From Candidatus Levyibacteriota bacterium (GTDB taxonomy: Bacteria; Patescibacteriota; Microgenomatia; Levybacterales; UBA12049): DNA of 37,722 nucleotides. Of this stretch, positions 9,106-17,883 are shown in pieces. The stretch is from contig JACQKQ010000014.1 of assembly GCA_016204465.1 (NCBI GenBank), forward strand, positions 1 through 37,722. Reading direction: 5' to 3'. The translations under genes and the position numbers were made by a program. Positions within the stretch are counted from its first letter, which is position 1. Every line of letters starts with the position of its first letter. The notes beneath the pieces are model-generated. The model was given only the letters and a program-made list of their open reading frames with translations. It did no database searches and was not told the DNA's origin.

Positions 9106-9688
9106 AATAAAAAATAACGGTTACGAGATAGCGCCAACAGCCCCAAGAGAAAATTTTTTGCCACACCCAGCGCTGCAACTTGAAGATTTGGAAGCGTATT
9201 CAATGTTGGCGATTGCGGGAGTTAGCGAAAAACCATGGCAAGACGAGGGACTAAGAAGGTACGGCGTGGCGCTTGTTATTGGTAGATTTCAACCATTGCA
9301 TGCTGGACATATATATCTTTTTCACAGGGCGCTTGCACTTGCCGATACTATTATTATAGGCATAGGGAGCGCAAATGTCCAAAACGAAGATAACCCTTTT
9401 TCTGTTCAGGTACGTGAACTGCTTGTTCACAGGGCAATACAAAGAGAAGATATAGTCCCTCGTGTTGTGAATGTTGTCCCTCTTAATGATTGTTTTAATG
9501 ATGATGCGTGGTTAAAAGAAGCGATTGCTAGAACAGGAAAGGTTGATGCGGTGATTGGCAATAACGAGTGGGTAAACGGCATTTTTGTGGGATATGGCAT
9601 TCCGGCTATCGAAGTGCCGCTTTTTAACCGCGATAGATTTGAAGGCCGCAAAATCCGCCAACAACTTCGACAACAAAGAAAATTGTAA
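9098..9688 (+). CDS. Nicotinamide-nucleotide adenylyltransferase (NadM-like nucleotidyltransferase)
   Basis: YGVALVIGRFQPLHAGHIYLFHRALALADTIIIGIGSANVQNEDNPFS; start ATGCGTGA overlaps the gap stop. Confidence 0.85.
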   Translation: MREIKNNGYEIAPTAPRENFLPHPALQLEDLEAYSMLAIAGVSEKPWQDEGLRRYGVALVIGRFQPLHAGHIYLFHRALALADTIIIGIGSANVQNEDNPFSVQVRELLVHRAIQREDIVPRVVNVVPLNDCFNDDAWLKEAIARTGKVDAVIGNNEWVNGIFVGYGIPAIEVPLFNRDRFEGRKIRQQLRQQRKL

Positions 9689-9694
9689 CCCCTC

Positions 9695-9723
9695 TTGACA
9701 GTACGTACGGAAAAGCGTACGAT
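9695..9723 (+). promoter_or_regulatory. Promoter/operator of TA module
   Basis: TTGACA (9695-9700), 17-bp spacer, TACGAT (9718-9723), with repeated CGTACG half sites; ATG 10 nt downstream of the -10. Confidence 0.7.
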
Positions 9724-9733
9724 AAGTTGTACT

Positions 9734-10054
9734 ATGACAACAATCTCTGCTACTATGGCAAGAACAAAATTATATGATCTCATCGATGAGGTTTCTGCCT
9801 CGGGCAAGCGCGTGGGAATTACCAAAAAAGGGGAAGCGAAAGTTGTGTTAATAAGTCAAGAAGACTTGAATTCTTTAGAAGCAACACTTGATATTATGTC
9901 GGACACAGAACTTATGGAGTCTATTCGGAGGGGCGATGAGGACATTAAAGCGGGCAGGGTGCATGATTGGGAAGATGTTAAGAAGGAGCTTGGAATACAT
10001 GTTCCAACTAAAATTATCAAATCACGCAAAAAAAGATCTCAAAAAGCTAGATAA
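9734..10054 (+). CDS. Phd/YefM-type antitoxin
   Basis: MTTISATMARTKLYDLIDEVSASGKRVGITKKGEAKVVLISQEDLNSLEATLDIMSDTELMESIRRGDEDIKAG. Confidence 0.85.
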   Translation: MTTISATMARTKLYDLIDEVSASGKRVGITKKGEAKVVLISQEDLNSLEATLDIMSDTELMESIRRGDEDIKAGRVHDWEDVKKELGIHVPTKIIKSRKKRSQKAR

Positions 10055-10253
10055 AAAGTTTATCTTTAAAGTATCTGCTAGTTTAGAGTTACTTAAAACC
10101 AATCCTTTTCTTGGCCAGAAAATGACTGGCGATTTTCAAGGTTCATATAGAATTAAAATTCCTCCAATTAGGATTGTTTACGAAGTAGATTTTGCCAATA
10201 AAATAATATTGATTAGGGCAGTTTGGGATAGACAGGGAGTCTATAGAGGATAA
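9999..10253 (+). CDS. RelE/ParE-type toxin
   Basis: MFQLKLSNHAKKDLKKLDKKFIFKVSASLELLKTNPFLGQKMTGDFQGSYRIKIPPIRIVYEVDFANKIILIRAVWDRQGVYRG; overlaps antitoxin by 56 nt. Confidence 0.85.
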   Translation: MFQLKLSNHAKKDLKKLDKKFIFKVSASLELLKTNPFLGQKMTGDFQGSYRIKIPPIRIVYEVDFANKIILIRAVWDRQGVYRG

Positions 10254-10352
10254 TATGTGTTTACATCTCTCCGACGGCCACAGATCAACAGCGTACAGAT
10301 GAATTTACTTTGATCTTTCGAAACATCAAAACACATTCAGTTTTGATTGTTA

Positions 10353-10560
10353 TTACTTCCTAAAGTACATGTTGAGAGCGCGTATCGCCTCTTCCATGTC
10401 TTCTTTTTTTATGACAAACGTAGTTTCGGTAGGTACGGCACTCCCTTTAAGGGGATTCTTACTAAACGGCGCGGCTCTATCTACTATTTTTTTAAATCGC
10501 TATACCCACCAGAATGACAAAAACAATTATTGCAACTAAAAACCATCCAACAGGTTCCAT
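10353..10560 (-). pseudogene. SD-preceded membrane microprotein with a +1 frameshift to a longer C-terminus
   Basis: ACGGAGGTGGATTATATG then MEPVGWFLVAIIVFVILVGIAI* (10492-10560); the adjacent frame continues KKIVDRAAPFSKNPLKGSAVPTETTFVIKKEDMEEAIRALNMYFRK* to 10353. Confidence 0.55.
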
Positions 10561-10691
10561 ATAATCCACCTCCGTGAACGAAATGCCTTTGAAACAATTC
10601 GCTTTGCCACCCTATTGGGGATAGCACGTTTTATCGTAAGATACAAGTAAAAGATTCCATTTTTACGCAAAATCCGCTACAATCGGGACAG

Positions 10692-11195
10692 GTGAAAAAT
10701 CAACAGAGAGACAAAATTCATATTATTATTACCGGCGGGACGATTGATTCGGTGTGGAATGGCGCGCAGGACACGGTGGTTGTTGCAAATCACTCAATCC
10801 TTCCAGAATATTTTGGCGAGCTTGGGCGGAATTTGAAGTTCTATGAACAAATATCGTTTACCGAAATCTGCATGAAAGATAGCCGGGCGATTACAGAAGA
10901 AGACCGGAAAAATGTTCTTAAAGCCGTAGAAAAAAGCGACGCGACAAAGATTATTGTCACACACGGCACGTACACCATGCCAGACACTGCCCGCTTTCTC
11001 AAAGACAACCTCAAAAGAGCCGACCAAGCAATTGCGCTCACCGGCTCCATGGTGCCGATTAAAGGCTTTGATTTTTCCGACGGGCCGTTTAATTTAGGCT
11101 ACGCGATCGCACAGGTGCAAAAGTTGCCGCCAGGAGTATACGTGTGCATGAATGCGCGAGTGTTTACGCCAGACGAAGTTGCAAAAAACATTTAG
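10692..11195 (+). CDS. Short asparaginase-like protein (N-terminal domain only)
   Basis: GTG start; IHIIITGGTIDSVWNG, KIIVTHGTYTMPDTARFL, IALTGSMVPIKGFDFSDGPFNLGYAIAQVQ; 167 aa. Confidence 0.8.
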   Translation: MKNQQRDKIHIIITGGTIDSVWNGAQDTVVVANHSILPEYFGELGRNLKFYEQISFTEICMKDSRAITEEDRKNVLKAVEKSDATKIIVTHGTYTMPDTARFLKDNLKRADQAIALTGSMVPIKGFDFSDGPFNLGYAIAQVQKLPPGVYVCMNARVFTPDEVAKNI

Positions 11196-11236
11196 TGAGG
11201 GAAAATTCTATTCGGTCTTTAAAGACGAGCAGTAAT

Positions 11237-11821
11237 ATGCAACCGATTGATTTGTCACATATTCGAAACATAACCGTGTCGGGGAGGATTGGCAGTGGGG
11301 CAACGACGCTGGCGACAAAGCTTGCCGAGAAACTTGGCTGGGATGTGTTGGATGGCGGAAAGCTCATGCGGCAAGTCAATAAAGACCTTGGATTTAGTAT
11401 TATTGACGCAAGTAAACGGCCAGACCGTTTCGATCTAGAATACGAAGAACGAGTAAAAAAAATGCTCCGTGAAGAGTCACACCACATTATCCAAAGCCAC
11501 CTTGCGGGATTTGACGCGCAAGGTATGCCGGGGGTGTTTAAAATTCTAATTCTCTGCGAAGACAATCAAGGCAATGATAGAATAGACATTCGTATAGATA
11601 GACTTGTAAACAGAGATCAAATTTCTGTGGAGAAAGCAAAGCACGAGGTGCAAGAACGAGAGCGCCAGCACTTGGCAAAATTCAGAAGACTGTATGCAAA
11701 TAACGATCAAAACTGGGTCTACTGGGACAAGAAATATTACGATTTGGTTATCAATACCTACTCACACAACAAGGAAGAAACACTTACAATTGGCCTCCAG
11801 GCACTTGGCGTTTCCAAATAG
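11237..11821 (+). CDS. cmk: Cytidylate kinase-like nucleoside monophosphate kinase
   Basis: ITVSGRIGSGATTLATKLAEKLGWDVLDGGKLMRQ; NRDQISVEKAKHEVQERERQHLAKFRRLY. Confidence 0.8.
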   Translation: MQPIDLSHIRNITVSGRIGSGATTLATKLAEKLGWDVLDGGKLMRQVNKDLGFSIIDASKRPDRFDLEYEERVKKMLREESHHIIQSHLAGFDAQGMPGVFKILILCEDNQGNDRIDIRIDRLVNRDQISVEKAKHEVQERERQHLAKFRRLYANNDQNWVYWDKKYYDLVINTYSHNKEETLTIGLQALGVSK

Positions 11822-11880
11822 TTGCAAAACCAATCGCAGTGTGGTATCTTCGCATCACAAACAAACACACCTAATCTACC

Positions 11881-12426
11881 ATGCAAACATATTTCCTGCT
11901 TGTCGCATTTTTGCTCTTCGCCCTTTTTCCTCTTCAAATCCGTGCGCAAGAGGAGGTTGACGAAGATGCAACCGTTTCAGCAGAGGTAGTTACCCCAACG
12001 CCTAAGGTAGAGTACCAATTGCCATATCCCGGGCTTTTGCCCGGCAGCCCTTTCTACGTTCTTAAAACTATCAGAGATCGCATTGTTTCGTTTCTGATTG
12101 CCGACCCGCTTAAAAAAGCAGAGTTTAATCTTTTACAGGCGGATAAAAGACTAAGCACCGGTATTATGCTTGTGAAACAAAAAAAAGAGGCACTCGCTGA
12201 ATCAACAATTTCCAAAGGAATAAACTACTTTGAAGAGGGAATAGGACAGCTTGATGAGGCACGAAAGCAGGGAATTAATACTGACGCTCTCGCTTTTCGT
12301 TATCAGCAAGCCGCAGCAAAACACATTGAGGTGTTGCAGGGTTTTTCGCAGTTAGTTGCAAAAGAGCACCAGCCCCTCTTTTTAACGCTGATAAAGCGAA
12401 TGGATACCTTGCGAAGCAGGCTGTAA
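11881..12426 (+). CDS. Secreted DUF5667-type protein
   Basis: Signal peptide; LPYPGLLPGSPFYVLKTIRDRIVSFLIADPLKKAEFNLLQADKRLSTG. Confidence 0.75.
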   Translation: MQTYFLLVAFLLFALFPLQIRAQEEVDEDATVSAEVVTPTPKVEYQLPYPGLLPGSPFYVLKTIRDRIVSFLIADPLKKAEFNLLQADKRLSTGIMLVKQKKEALAESTISKGINYFEEGIGQLDEARKQGINTDALAFRYQQAAAKHIEVLQGFSQLVAKEHQPLFLTLIKRMDTLRSRL

Positions 12427-12549
12427 GTGTAAGGATAAACGACTATTTTTTTTACCCGCCGCATATTGCGCAAAGAGCAATTTTTCTGCCCCAAAAACAT
12501 TTTGAAGCTAGAAACATACCTTGAGCATTTCTGATATAGATATTGCTAG

Positions 12550-12602
12550 TTGACGCAGCTTATTTAGTGCCATATTATCGTTTGTGACACTAATTGTAGG
12601 GT
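12550..12602 (+). promoter_or_regulatory. nrdR promoter with two candidate NrdR boxes
   Basis: TTGACG (12550-12555) - 17 bp - TATTAT (12573-12578). Box-like 16-mers GCAGCTTATTTAGTGC (12555-12570) and ACACTAATTGTAGGGT (12587-12602), 32 bp apart. Confidence 0.5.
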
Positions 12603-12678
12603 TCCTTAACAAATTAAAAGTTCAAAGTGAAAAGTTAAAAATTAATTTTGCATTTTGAATGTTGCATCTTAAATTTAT

Positions 12679-13128
12679 ATGCGGTGTCCGTACTGCGAAA
12701 ATACAAAAACAGAGGTAGTTGAAACGCGAGACAGCGACGATTTAGAAACGATTCGACGACGACGAGCGTGCATTGGGTGCGGCAAGCGGTTCACAACGTA
12801 TGAGCGGGTCGAAAATATTAATTTAGTTGTTATTAAAAAAGATAGCAAGCGGCAGCAGTTTGACAGAATTAAACTACGAAACGGCATTATTAGAGCCTGC
12901 GAAAAGACGGCGGTTGGGATTGATAATATAGAAAGAATTGTTGGGGAAGTAGAGCGAGAACTAAGAGTCGCAGATTCAGTAGAAGTGGAGAGCAAGAAGA
13001 TTGGACAAATGGTTGCAACGAGGCTCAAAAAGATTGATAAGGTGGCGTATATTCGATTTTCGAGTGTGTTTAAGCGGTTTTTGGATGTAGAAGATTTCGA
13101 AAAAGAGGTAAAGCGGCTCATAGAATAA
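12679..13128 (+). CDS. nrdR: Transcriptional repressor NrdR
   Basis: MRCPYCENTKTEVVETRDSDDLETIRRRRACIGCGKRFTTYERVE plus ATP-cone-like region. Confidence 0.96.
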   Translation: MRCPYCENTKTEVVETRDSDDLETIRRRRACIGCGKRFTTYERVENINLVVIKKDSKRQQFDRIKLRNGIIRACEKTAVGIDNIERIVGEVERELRVADSVEVESKKIGQMVATRLKKIDKVAYIRFSSVFKRFLDVEDFEKEVKRLIE

Positions 13129-13197
13129 ATTTTACATTTTTCTTGAACAACGCATGTAGCGATCTTAACAAAAAAGATATTAAGTAAAGGAGCATTT

Positions 13198-16100
13198 ATG
13201 AAATTAGACGGTATTAGGCAAAAAGTATTTATAGATAGGTATTCCTTAAAAGACAAGGAGGGTAATCCTACAGAAAAGACACCAAATGAAATGTGGCTAA
13301 GGGTTTCCCATGGTATAGCAAAGCAGGAAAAACCAAAGAACCGTAAAAAGTGGGAGAAACGATTTTATGATGTGATGGCTGACTTTAAGTTTGTTCCTGG
13401 CGGCAGGATACTTTCGGGCGCTGGCACAGGGTATCAGGTTACCTACTACAACTGTTTTGTCATTCCTTCCCCCAAGGACTCGCGGGAAGGAATTCTAGAA
13501 TCACTTAAGCAGTTGGTGGAGATTCAATCCCGATCAGGCGGGGTTGGGCTTAACCTCTCGTCGCTTCGCCCACGAGGGGCACGAGTCAGGAAGGTTAACG
13601 GTACTTCCTCGGGGCCTGTCACGTGGGCAGGGCTTTTCTCCTACGCGACACACGACGTTGTACAGCAGGGCGGGACAAGGCGAGGCGCAACCATGCTTAT
13701 GCTGTGGGATTGGCATCCGGATGTTGAAGAGTTTATCACTGTTAAGCAAGATCTTTCCAAAATAAACGGCGCAAATCTCTCCGTTTGTATTTCTGACGCA
13801 TTCATGGAGGCAGTAAAAAAAGATAAGGACTGGGATTTGGTGTATCCTGATTTAGACGACCCACGCTACGACACGCACTGGAACGGCGAGATTGACGAGT
13901 GGAAAAAGCTTGGCGGCCGCGTTAAGGTGCACAAAACAGTGAAAGCGCGCTTTCTGTGGGATATTATCTGCACTGCAGCATGGCGCTCTGCCGAGCCGGG
14001 GCTGCACTTTTTAGAGCGCTCCAATAAACGCAGTAACACATTTTGGTTTGAGAAGCTAATCGCAACCAATCCCTGTGTTACAGGAGATACGTTGGTGGCA
14101 ACAGCGAATGGATGGAAACGCGCTGATGAAGTTACAGTAGGTGATCGAGTAGGTACTGTGCTAGGAAGCGGTGTAGTAGACGAGGTTGAAGTATACGAAA
14201 AACGTCCGGTTTTTCGCGTCAAGCTTTCTGACGGCGCAGAGCTTCGGGTAACTGCAGCACATCAGTTTCATGCTATTAAGCATGCTAATCGAGCAAAAAA
14301 TTCTGCAAATAAACGATTTTCAGAACTTGCCCTTGCAGAGCTTGAGAGTGGAGATCTCGTACGTATCGCCAAAGCGCCAATGCCACAGAATCCTGTTTCT
14401 GATTTACCAAGTGGCTGGAGTAATAAAGAGTATGGGTTCTTTCTTGGCATGTTGTTAGGGGATGGATGCATTAGCCCCAAAACACTCAATCGAAATGTGG
14501 TGAAAGTTGCGGTGAACACCAACGAAACCGAGTGGAATGCCTTAGTAAGAACTACTTTAGAAAAAACAGGTGTCGTTAGGCTTGACGCTTCAGCTGGAGG
14601 ATACTCTGCTAATTTCACTGCGCAATCAGCACATGGCGCGGCGCTTTTGGTAAGGCAATCATTGCTGACGCCAGCGTATTCCTTTGAGAAGAAAATTCCT
14701 CTTGAGTATCAAAATTCAAATAAAGAATTTCTGGCAGGACTTTTAGATGGATTGTTCAGCACAGATGGTAATATTGATCTTAGCAGTAACCATCCTTTCT
14801 TGCGATTTAAGACAACGAGTAAGAGACTTGCTTTGGATATTAGAAGAATTCTTCTCTGTTTTGGTATACACGGTCGGATTGCAACAATTAAGAAGGTCGC
14901 AAATGGAAATATTAACGGCCGTGTTATCGTTTCGAAGCATCAGCAGTATGAAGTAATTATTTCTGGTGCTGGCATGAAAGTTTTTGCAGAGCAGATTGGG
15001 CTTTCTCATCCAGATAAACAAAAGAGGCTGCAAATTGCCCAGCAAGAATTCGCGCTTACCGGCAACACGTGGCTTGCTCGGATTGTTTCAATCGAATCTG
15101 ATGGAATAGAAACAGTGTATGATTTGCACGAGCCAGCTTCAGACACCTGGATTACGGAAGGCGTTGTTTCTCGTGGGTGTGGCGAGCAACCCCTCGGGGC
15201 TTGGGCGGTTTGCAATTTAGGGGCGATGAACTTGGCCGCATACGTAAAAAGCGAGCAGTTTGATTTCGAAAGTTTTGGCCGCGATGTTCGCACAGCCATT
15301 CGCTTTTTGGACAACGTTATTGACGACACGTACTATTTTTTTGACGAGAACGAAAAATGCGCTAAAGATATTCGCCGCACAGGTCTTGGCATTATGGGCA
15401 TTGCCGATGCGCTCATTAAAATGAAATTGCGTTACGGCTCCGAGGAGTCGCTGCCGGTTGTCATAAAGATTTTTGCAACCCTTCGGGATAATGCTTATGA
15501 AGCATCTTCGGATTTAGCCAAAGAAAAGGGATCATTCCCCAAGTTCAACAAAAAAAAGTATTTGCAAGGCTACCACATTCAAAACTTACCAAAATCAATT
15601 CGAACAAAGATTACAAAACAGGGTATTCGAAACGCAGTCCTACTTACTATTGCGCCAACTGGTACAACCAGTCTCTTGTCCGGTGTATCATCGGGCATTG
15701 AGCCAGTCTATGAATTCACGTTTATTCGCCGCGATCGAACCGGCGAGCACATCTTAAACCACCCGTTGTTGGAAGCGTGGAAGAAGGATCACCTAAACGA
15801 AGAAAAGCCAGACTATTTTGTCTCGGCAAATGATTTAACGCCTTTAGAGCACACAACGGTTCAGGCAATTGCCCAAGAGTATATTGACTCGTCCATTTCA
15901 AAAACTGTCAACGCGCCAAACTCGCACACTGTTGAAGATGTAAAGGTGCTCTATATGGCAGCATACGATATGGGACTTAAAGGCATTACCTATATGCGGG
16001 ATGGTTCTCGTGCTGGCGTGCTGACACGGGTTGAAGAGAAAAAGCAAGAAAAGACGGTTCAGAAGCCTTTGGTGTTTGGCGAGCCGGTGATTCCGCGGCC

Positions 16101-16788
16101 AACAATGGTCGAGGGTGTTACATACCAAACCGAAACACCGGTTGGGACTGCGTTTGTCACCATAAATCACGATGAGCACAAAAACCCCTTTGAGCTGTTT
16201 ATTACCATTGGCAAGTCCGGTTCCGATGTTGCGGCAATGGCCGAGGCTTTGGGTAAAATGATTTCCCTTAATCTGCGGCTTTCTGCTGCAATTGCGCCGC
16301 GGGAGAAGGTGCGCGAGATTATTGCAAGACTTGCTGGCATTGGAGGAGCAAGAAGCATTGGGTTTGGAAAAGAAAAGATTCGTTCCTTGCCTGATGCAGT
16401 GGCAAAAGTCTTGGCGCGGCAGTATGGTTTTACCGTGAATGGGAGAGTAGAGGATAAGACGGGGTTTGTCATGGGCAACGGGCAGGGTAATGGTTCTGCA
16501 AAGCAGAACTTGGGTTCTGCAAGGCAGAATTTTGGCTCGGGAAATGAGCATTTAGGTTCTGCTCTGCAGAATGGCGTTTCGCAACCGCAGGCGGAAAACA
16601 AAGGGACAGTAGTCTTGCAACAGCTTGCACTCGATGGATCTGCTTCTGCCGTTTCTGCGCCAAAAGCCGCAATGCATCCGGTTGCCTCAACACACTTGTT
16701 TGACATTTGCCCCGAGTGCGGAACAGGCAGTTTTGCCTACGAAGAAGGTTGCAAAAAATGCTATAGCTGTGGATACAGCGAGTGTTAG
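13198..16788 (+). CDS. nrdJ: Adenosylcobalamin-dependent (class II) ribonucleotide reductase, intein-interrupted
   Basis: SD aaaggagcattt; PGGRILSGAGTGYQVTYYNCFV, RSGGVGLNLSSLRPRGA, ATNP|intein|CGEQPLGAWAVCNLGAMNL, APTGTTSLLSGVSSGIEPV; C-terminal zinc ribbon CPECGTGSF...CKKCYSCGYSEC. Confidence 0.95.
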   Translation: MKLDGIRQKVFIDRYSLKDKEGNPTEKTPNEMWLRVSHGIAKQEKPKNRKKWEKRFYDVMADFKFVPGGRILSGAGTGYQVTYYNCFVIPSPKDSREGILESLKQLVEIQSRSGGVGLNLSSLRPRGARVRKVNGTSSGPVTWAGLFSYATHDVVQQGGTRRGATMLMLWDWHPDVEEFITVKQDLSKINGANLSVCISDAFMEAVKKDKDWDLVYPDLDDPRYDTHWNGEIDEWKKLGGRVKVHKTVKARFLWDIICTAAWRSAEPGLHFLERSNKRSNTFWFEKLIATNPCVTGDTLVATANGWKRADEVTVGDRVGTVLGSGVVDEVEVYEKRPVFRVKLSDGAELRVTAAHQFHAIKHANRAKNSANKRFSELALAELESGDLVRIAKAPMPQNPVSDLPSGWSNKEYGFFLGMLLGDGCISPKTLNRNVVKVAVNTNETEWNALVRTTLEKTGVVRLDASAGGYSANFTAQSAHGAALLVRQSLLTPAYSFEKKIPLEYQNSNKEFLAGLLDGLFSTDGNIDLSSNHPFLRFKTTSKRLALDIRRILLCFGIHGRIATIKKVANGNINGRVIVSKHQQYEVIISGAGMKVFAEQIGLSHPDKQKRLQIAQQEFALTGNTWLARIVSIESDGIETVYDLHEPASDTWITEGVVSRGCGEQPLGAWAVCNLGAMNLAAYVKSEQFDFESFGRDVRTAIRFLDNVIDDTYYFFDENEKCAKDIRRTGLGIMGIADALIKMKLRYGSEESLPVVIKIFATLRDNAYEASSDLAKEKGSFPKFNKKKYLQGYHIQNLPKSIRTKITKQGIRNAVLLTIAPTGTTSLLSGVSSGIEPVYEFTFIRRDRTGEHILNHPLLEAWKKDHLNEEKPDYFVSANDLTPLEHTTVQAIAQEYIDSSISKTVNAPNSHTVEDVKVLYMAAYDMGLKGITYMRDGSRAGVLTRVEEKKQEKTVQKPLVFGEPVIPRPTMVEGVTYQTETPVGTAFVTINHDEHKNPFELFITIGKSGSDVAAMAEALGKMISLNLRLSAAIAPREKVREIIARLAGIGGARSIGFGKEKIRSLPDAVAKVLARQYGFTVNGRVEDKTGFVMGNGQGNGSAKQNLGSARQNFGSGNEHLGSALQNGVSQPQAENKGTVVLQQLALDGSASAVSAPKAAMHPVASTHLFDICPECGTGSFAYEEGCKKCYSCGYSEC
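14074..15177 (+). mobile_element. Intein with LAGLIDADG homing endonuclease in NrdJ (368 aa)
   Basis: Block A CVTGDTLVATANGWKRADEVTVGDRV, block B GAELRVTAAHQF, endonuclease LGMLLGDGCIS and LLDGLFSTDGNI, block F GIETVYDLHEP, end VVSRG|CGEQPL. Confidence 0.92.
16494..16571. repeat. Three TTCTGC-N3-GCAGAA palindromes in the nrdJ linker
   Basis: 16494-16508, 16515-16529 and 16557-16571; same architecture at 33387-33401. Confidence 0.85.
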
Positions 16789-17034
16789 ATGGGAATGTAT
16801 CCGAATATACTTAATCTTTAAGATAAATGTCGTCGACGTGCTCTGCGAAATGCGTTTTCTTTCTTGTTTTGAGGTCTATAGAACCATTAAGAGCATCCAA
16901 AAAGCTATAGTACGCAGACAGTCGCTTTGTACCATCTTTGCCTCGTTTCGCCAATGAGCTTTTCGTTGCTTTTTTCATACGATATGCATCGTATTCGATG
17001 ATGTATATTTTTGTCAAGAATGAAAAAACATGCA

Positions 17035-17064
17035 GACAAAATAATCTTCAAAGATTATTTTGTC
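17035..17064. terminator. Perfect hairpin between convergent genes
   Basis: GACAAAATAATCTT CA AAGATTATTTTGTC, 14-bp stem downstream of nrdJ (+) and of the 17081-17827 (-) gene. Confidence 0.6.
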
Positions 17065-17080
17065 CGAGGAGCAGTACTGG

Positions 17081-17827
17081 TTACTCCGAGTGTTTTGGAA
17101 CAGCATGATACCCTTCGATATCAATTAAGTAGAGCTTCTTTGGATTAACTTTATCAACCATAAGCTGTGCTCCACCAAGTTCCTCATTAATAGTCCCGCT
17201 TTTGTCCTCCAATATATAATTCAACTGTAAGACAAAAGAGGATGCTTCCTTATAAGGTAGTCCAGTAGTTTTTGTTGAAAAAGGCTGTGCATCTATAAAA
17301 TCGTAGACCATAATTTTTTGTCCTGTAACTTTGTTAATAAGCCCAATAAGAGGCTCTATAAAGGTTATTTCCTCCATGCCATATTTTACTGCTAGTTCTT
17401 TTACTTCCTTATGATTAAGGGCTGCTTTAATTTTTGGACTAAGGTTAATTTCATTTAGTAGCGAAGCAAATGCGTAGTGTGCTCTGCGGGAAAAGCCAAA
17501 ATCTGAAACATCCCCTCGTTCCATTTTTTTAGCATACGCTACCCACGTAGGCATACCCATGGTGCGGGTTTTTGCAAAAAATCGGGGTCGGTTTTCGTTG
17601 TCTATCCATTGACCATAATCAGGATCGACTTCTCTTGCTATGTCTCGGCGCCAGCTGGGATCTTCTCTGGCAAGCCATGAAGAAGGAATCCCATTTTTAA
17701 CTTCTTCAACTAATTCCCTTACATCTTGACGATGGCTTACTGATGGGTTGATCAAGACAGTAAAGTTTGGACTATGAATGATTTCTGTTGTTCTTGGTTG
17801 TGGTTCTCTTTCTGGCTGCTTATCCAT
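17081..17827 (-). CDS. Hypothetical protein, 248 aa
   Basis: Intact ORF MDKQPEREPQPRTTEIIHSPNFTVLINPSVSHRQDVRELVEEVKNG...; family not recognised. Confidence 0.65.
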   Translation of the reverse strand: MDKQPEREPQPRTTEIIHSPNFTVLINPSVSHRQDVRELVEEVKNGIPSSWLAREDPSWRRDIAREVDPDYGQWIDNENRPRFFAKTRTMGMPTWVAYAKKMERGDVSDFGFSRRAHYAFASLLNEINLSPKIKAALNHKEVKELAVKYGMEEITFIEPLIGLINKVTGQKIMVYDFIDAQPFSTKTTGLPYKEASSFVLQLNYILEDKSGTINEELGGAQLMVDKVNPKKLYLIDIEGYHAVPKHSE

Positions 17828-17883
17828 AATATGAGGTAATTATATCATTTGCCTCTTGAAAATCTTACAAAAGAGGTTTAATA

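Noticed and set aside
12675-13256. 193-aa minus-strand ORF antisense to nrdR
   Set aside because: Fully overlaps nrdR, low-complexity Ser/Ile/Leu translation without domain character; shadow ORF.
15898-16706. Long minus-strand ORFs (217 and 179 aa) within nrdJ
   Set aside because: Antisense shadow frames of a strongly supported coding gene; no motifs.
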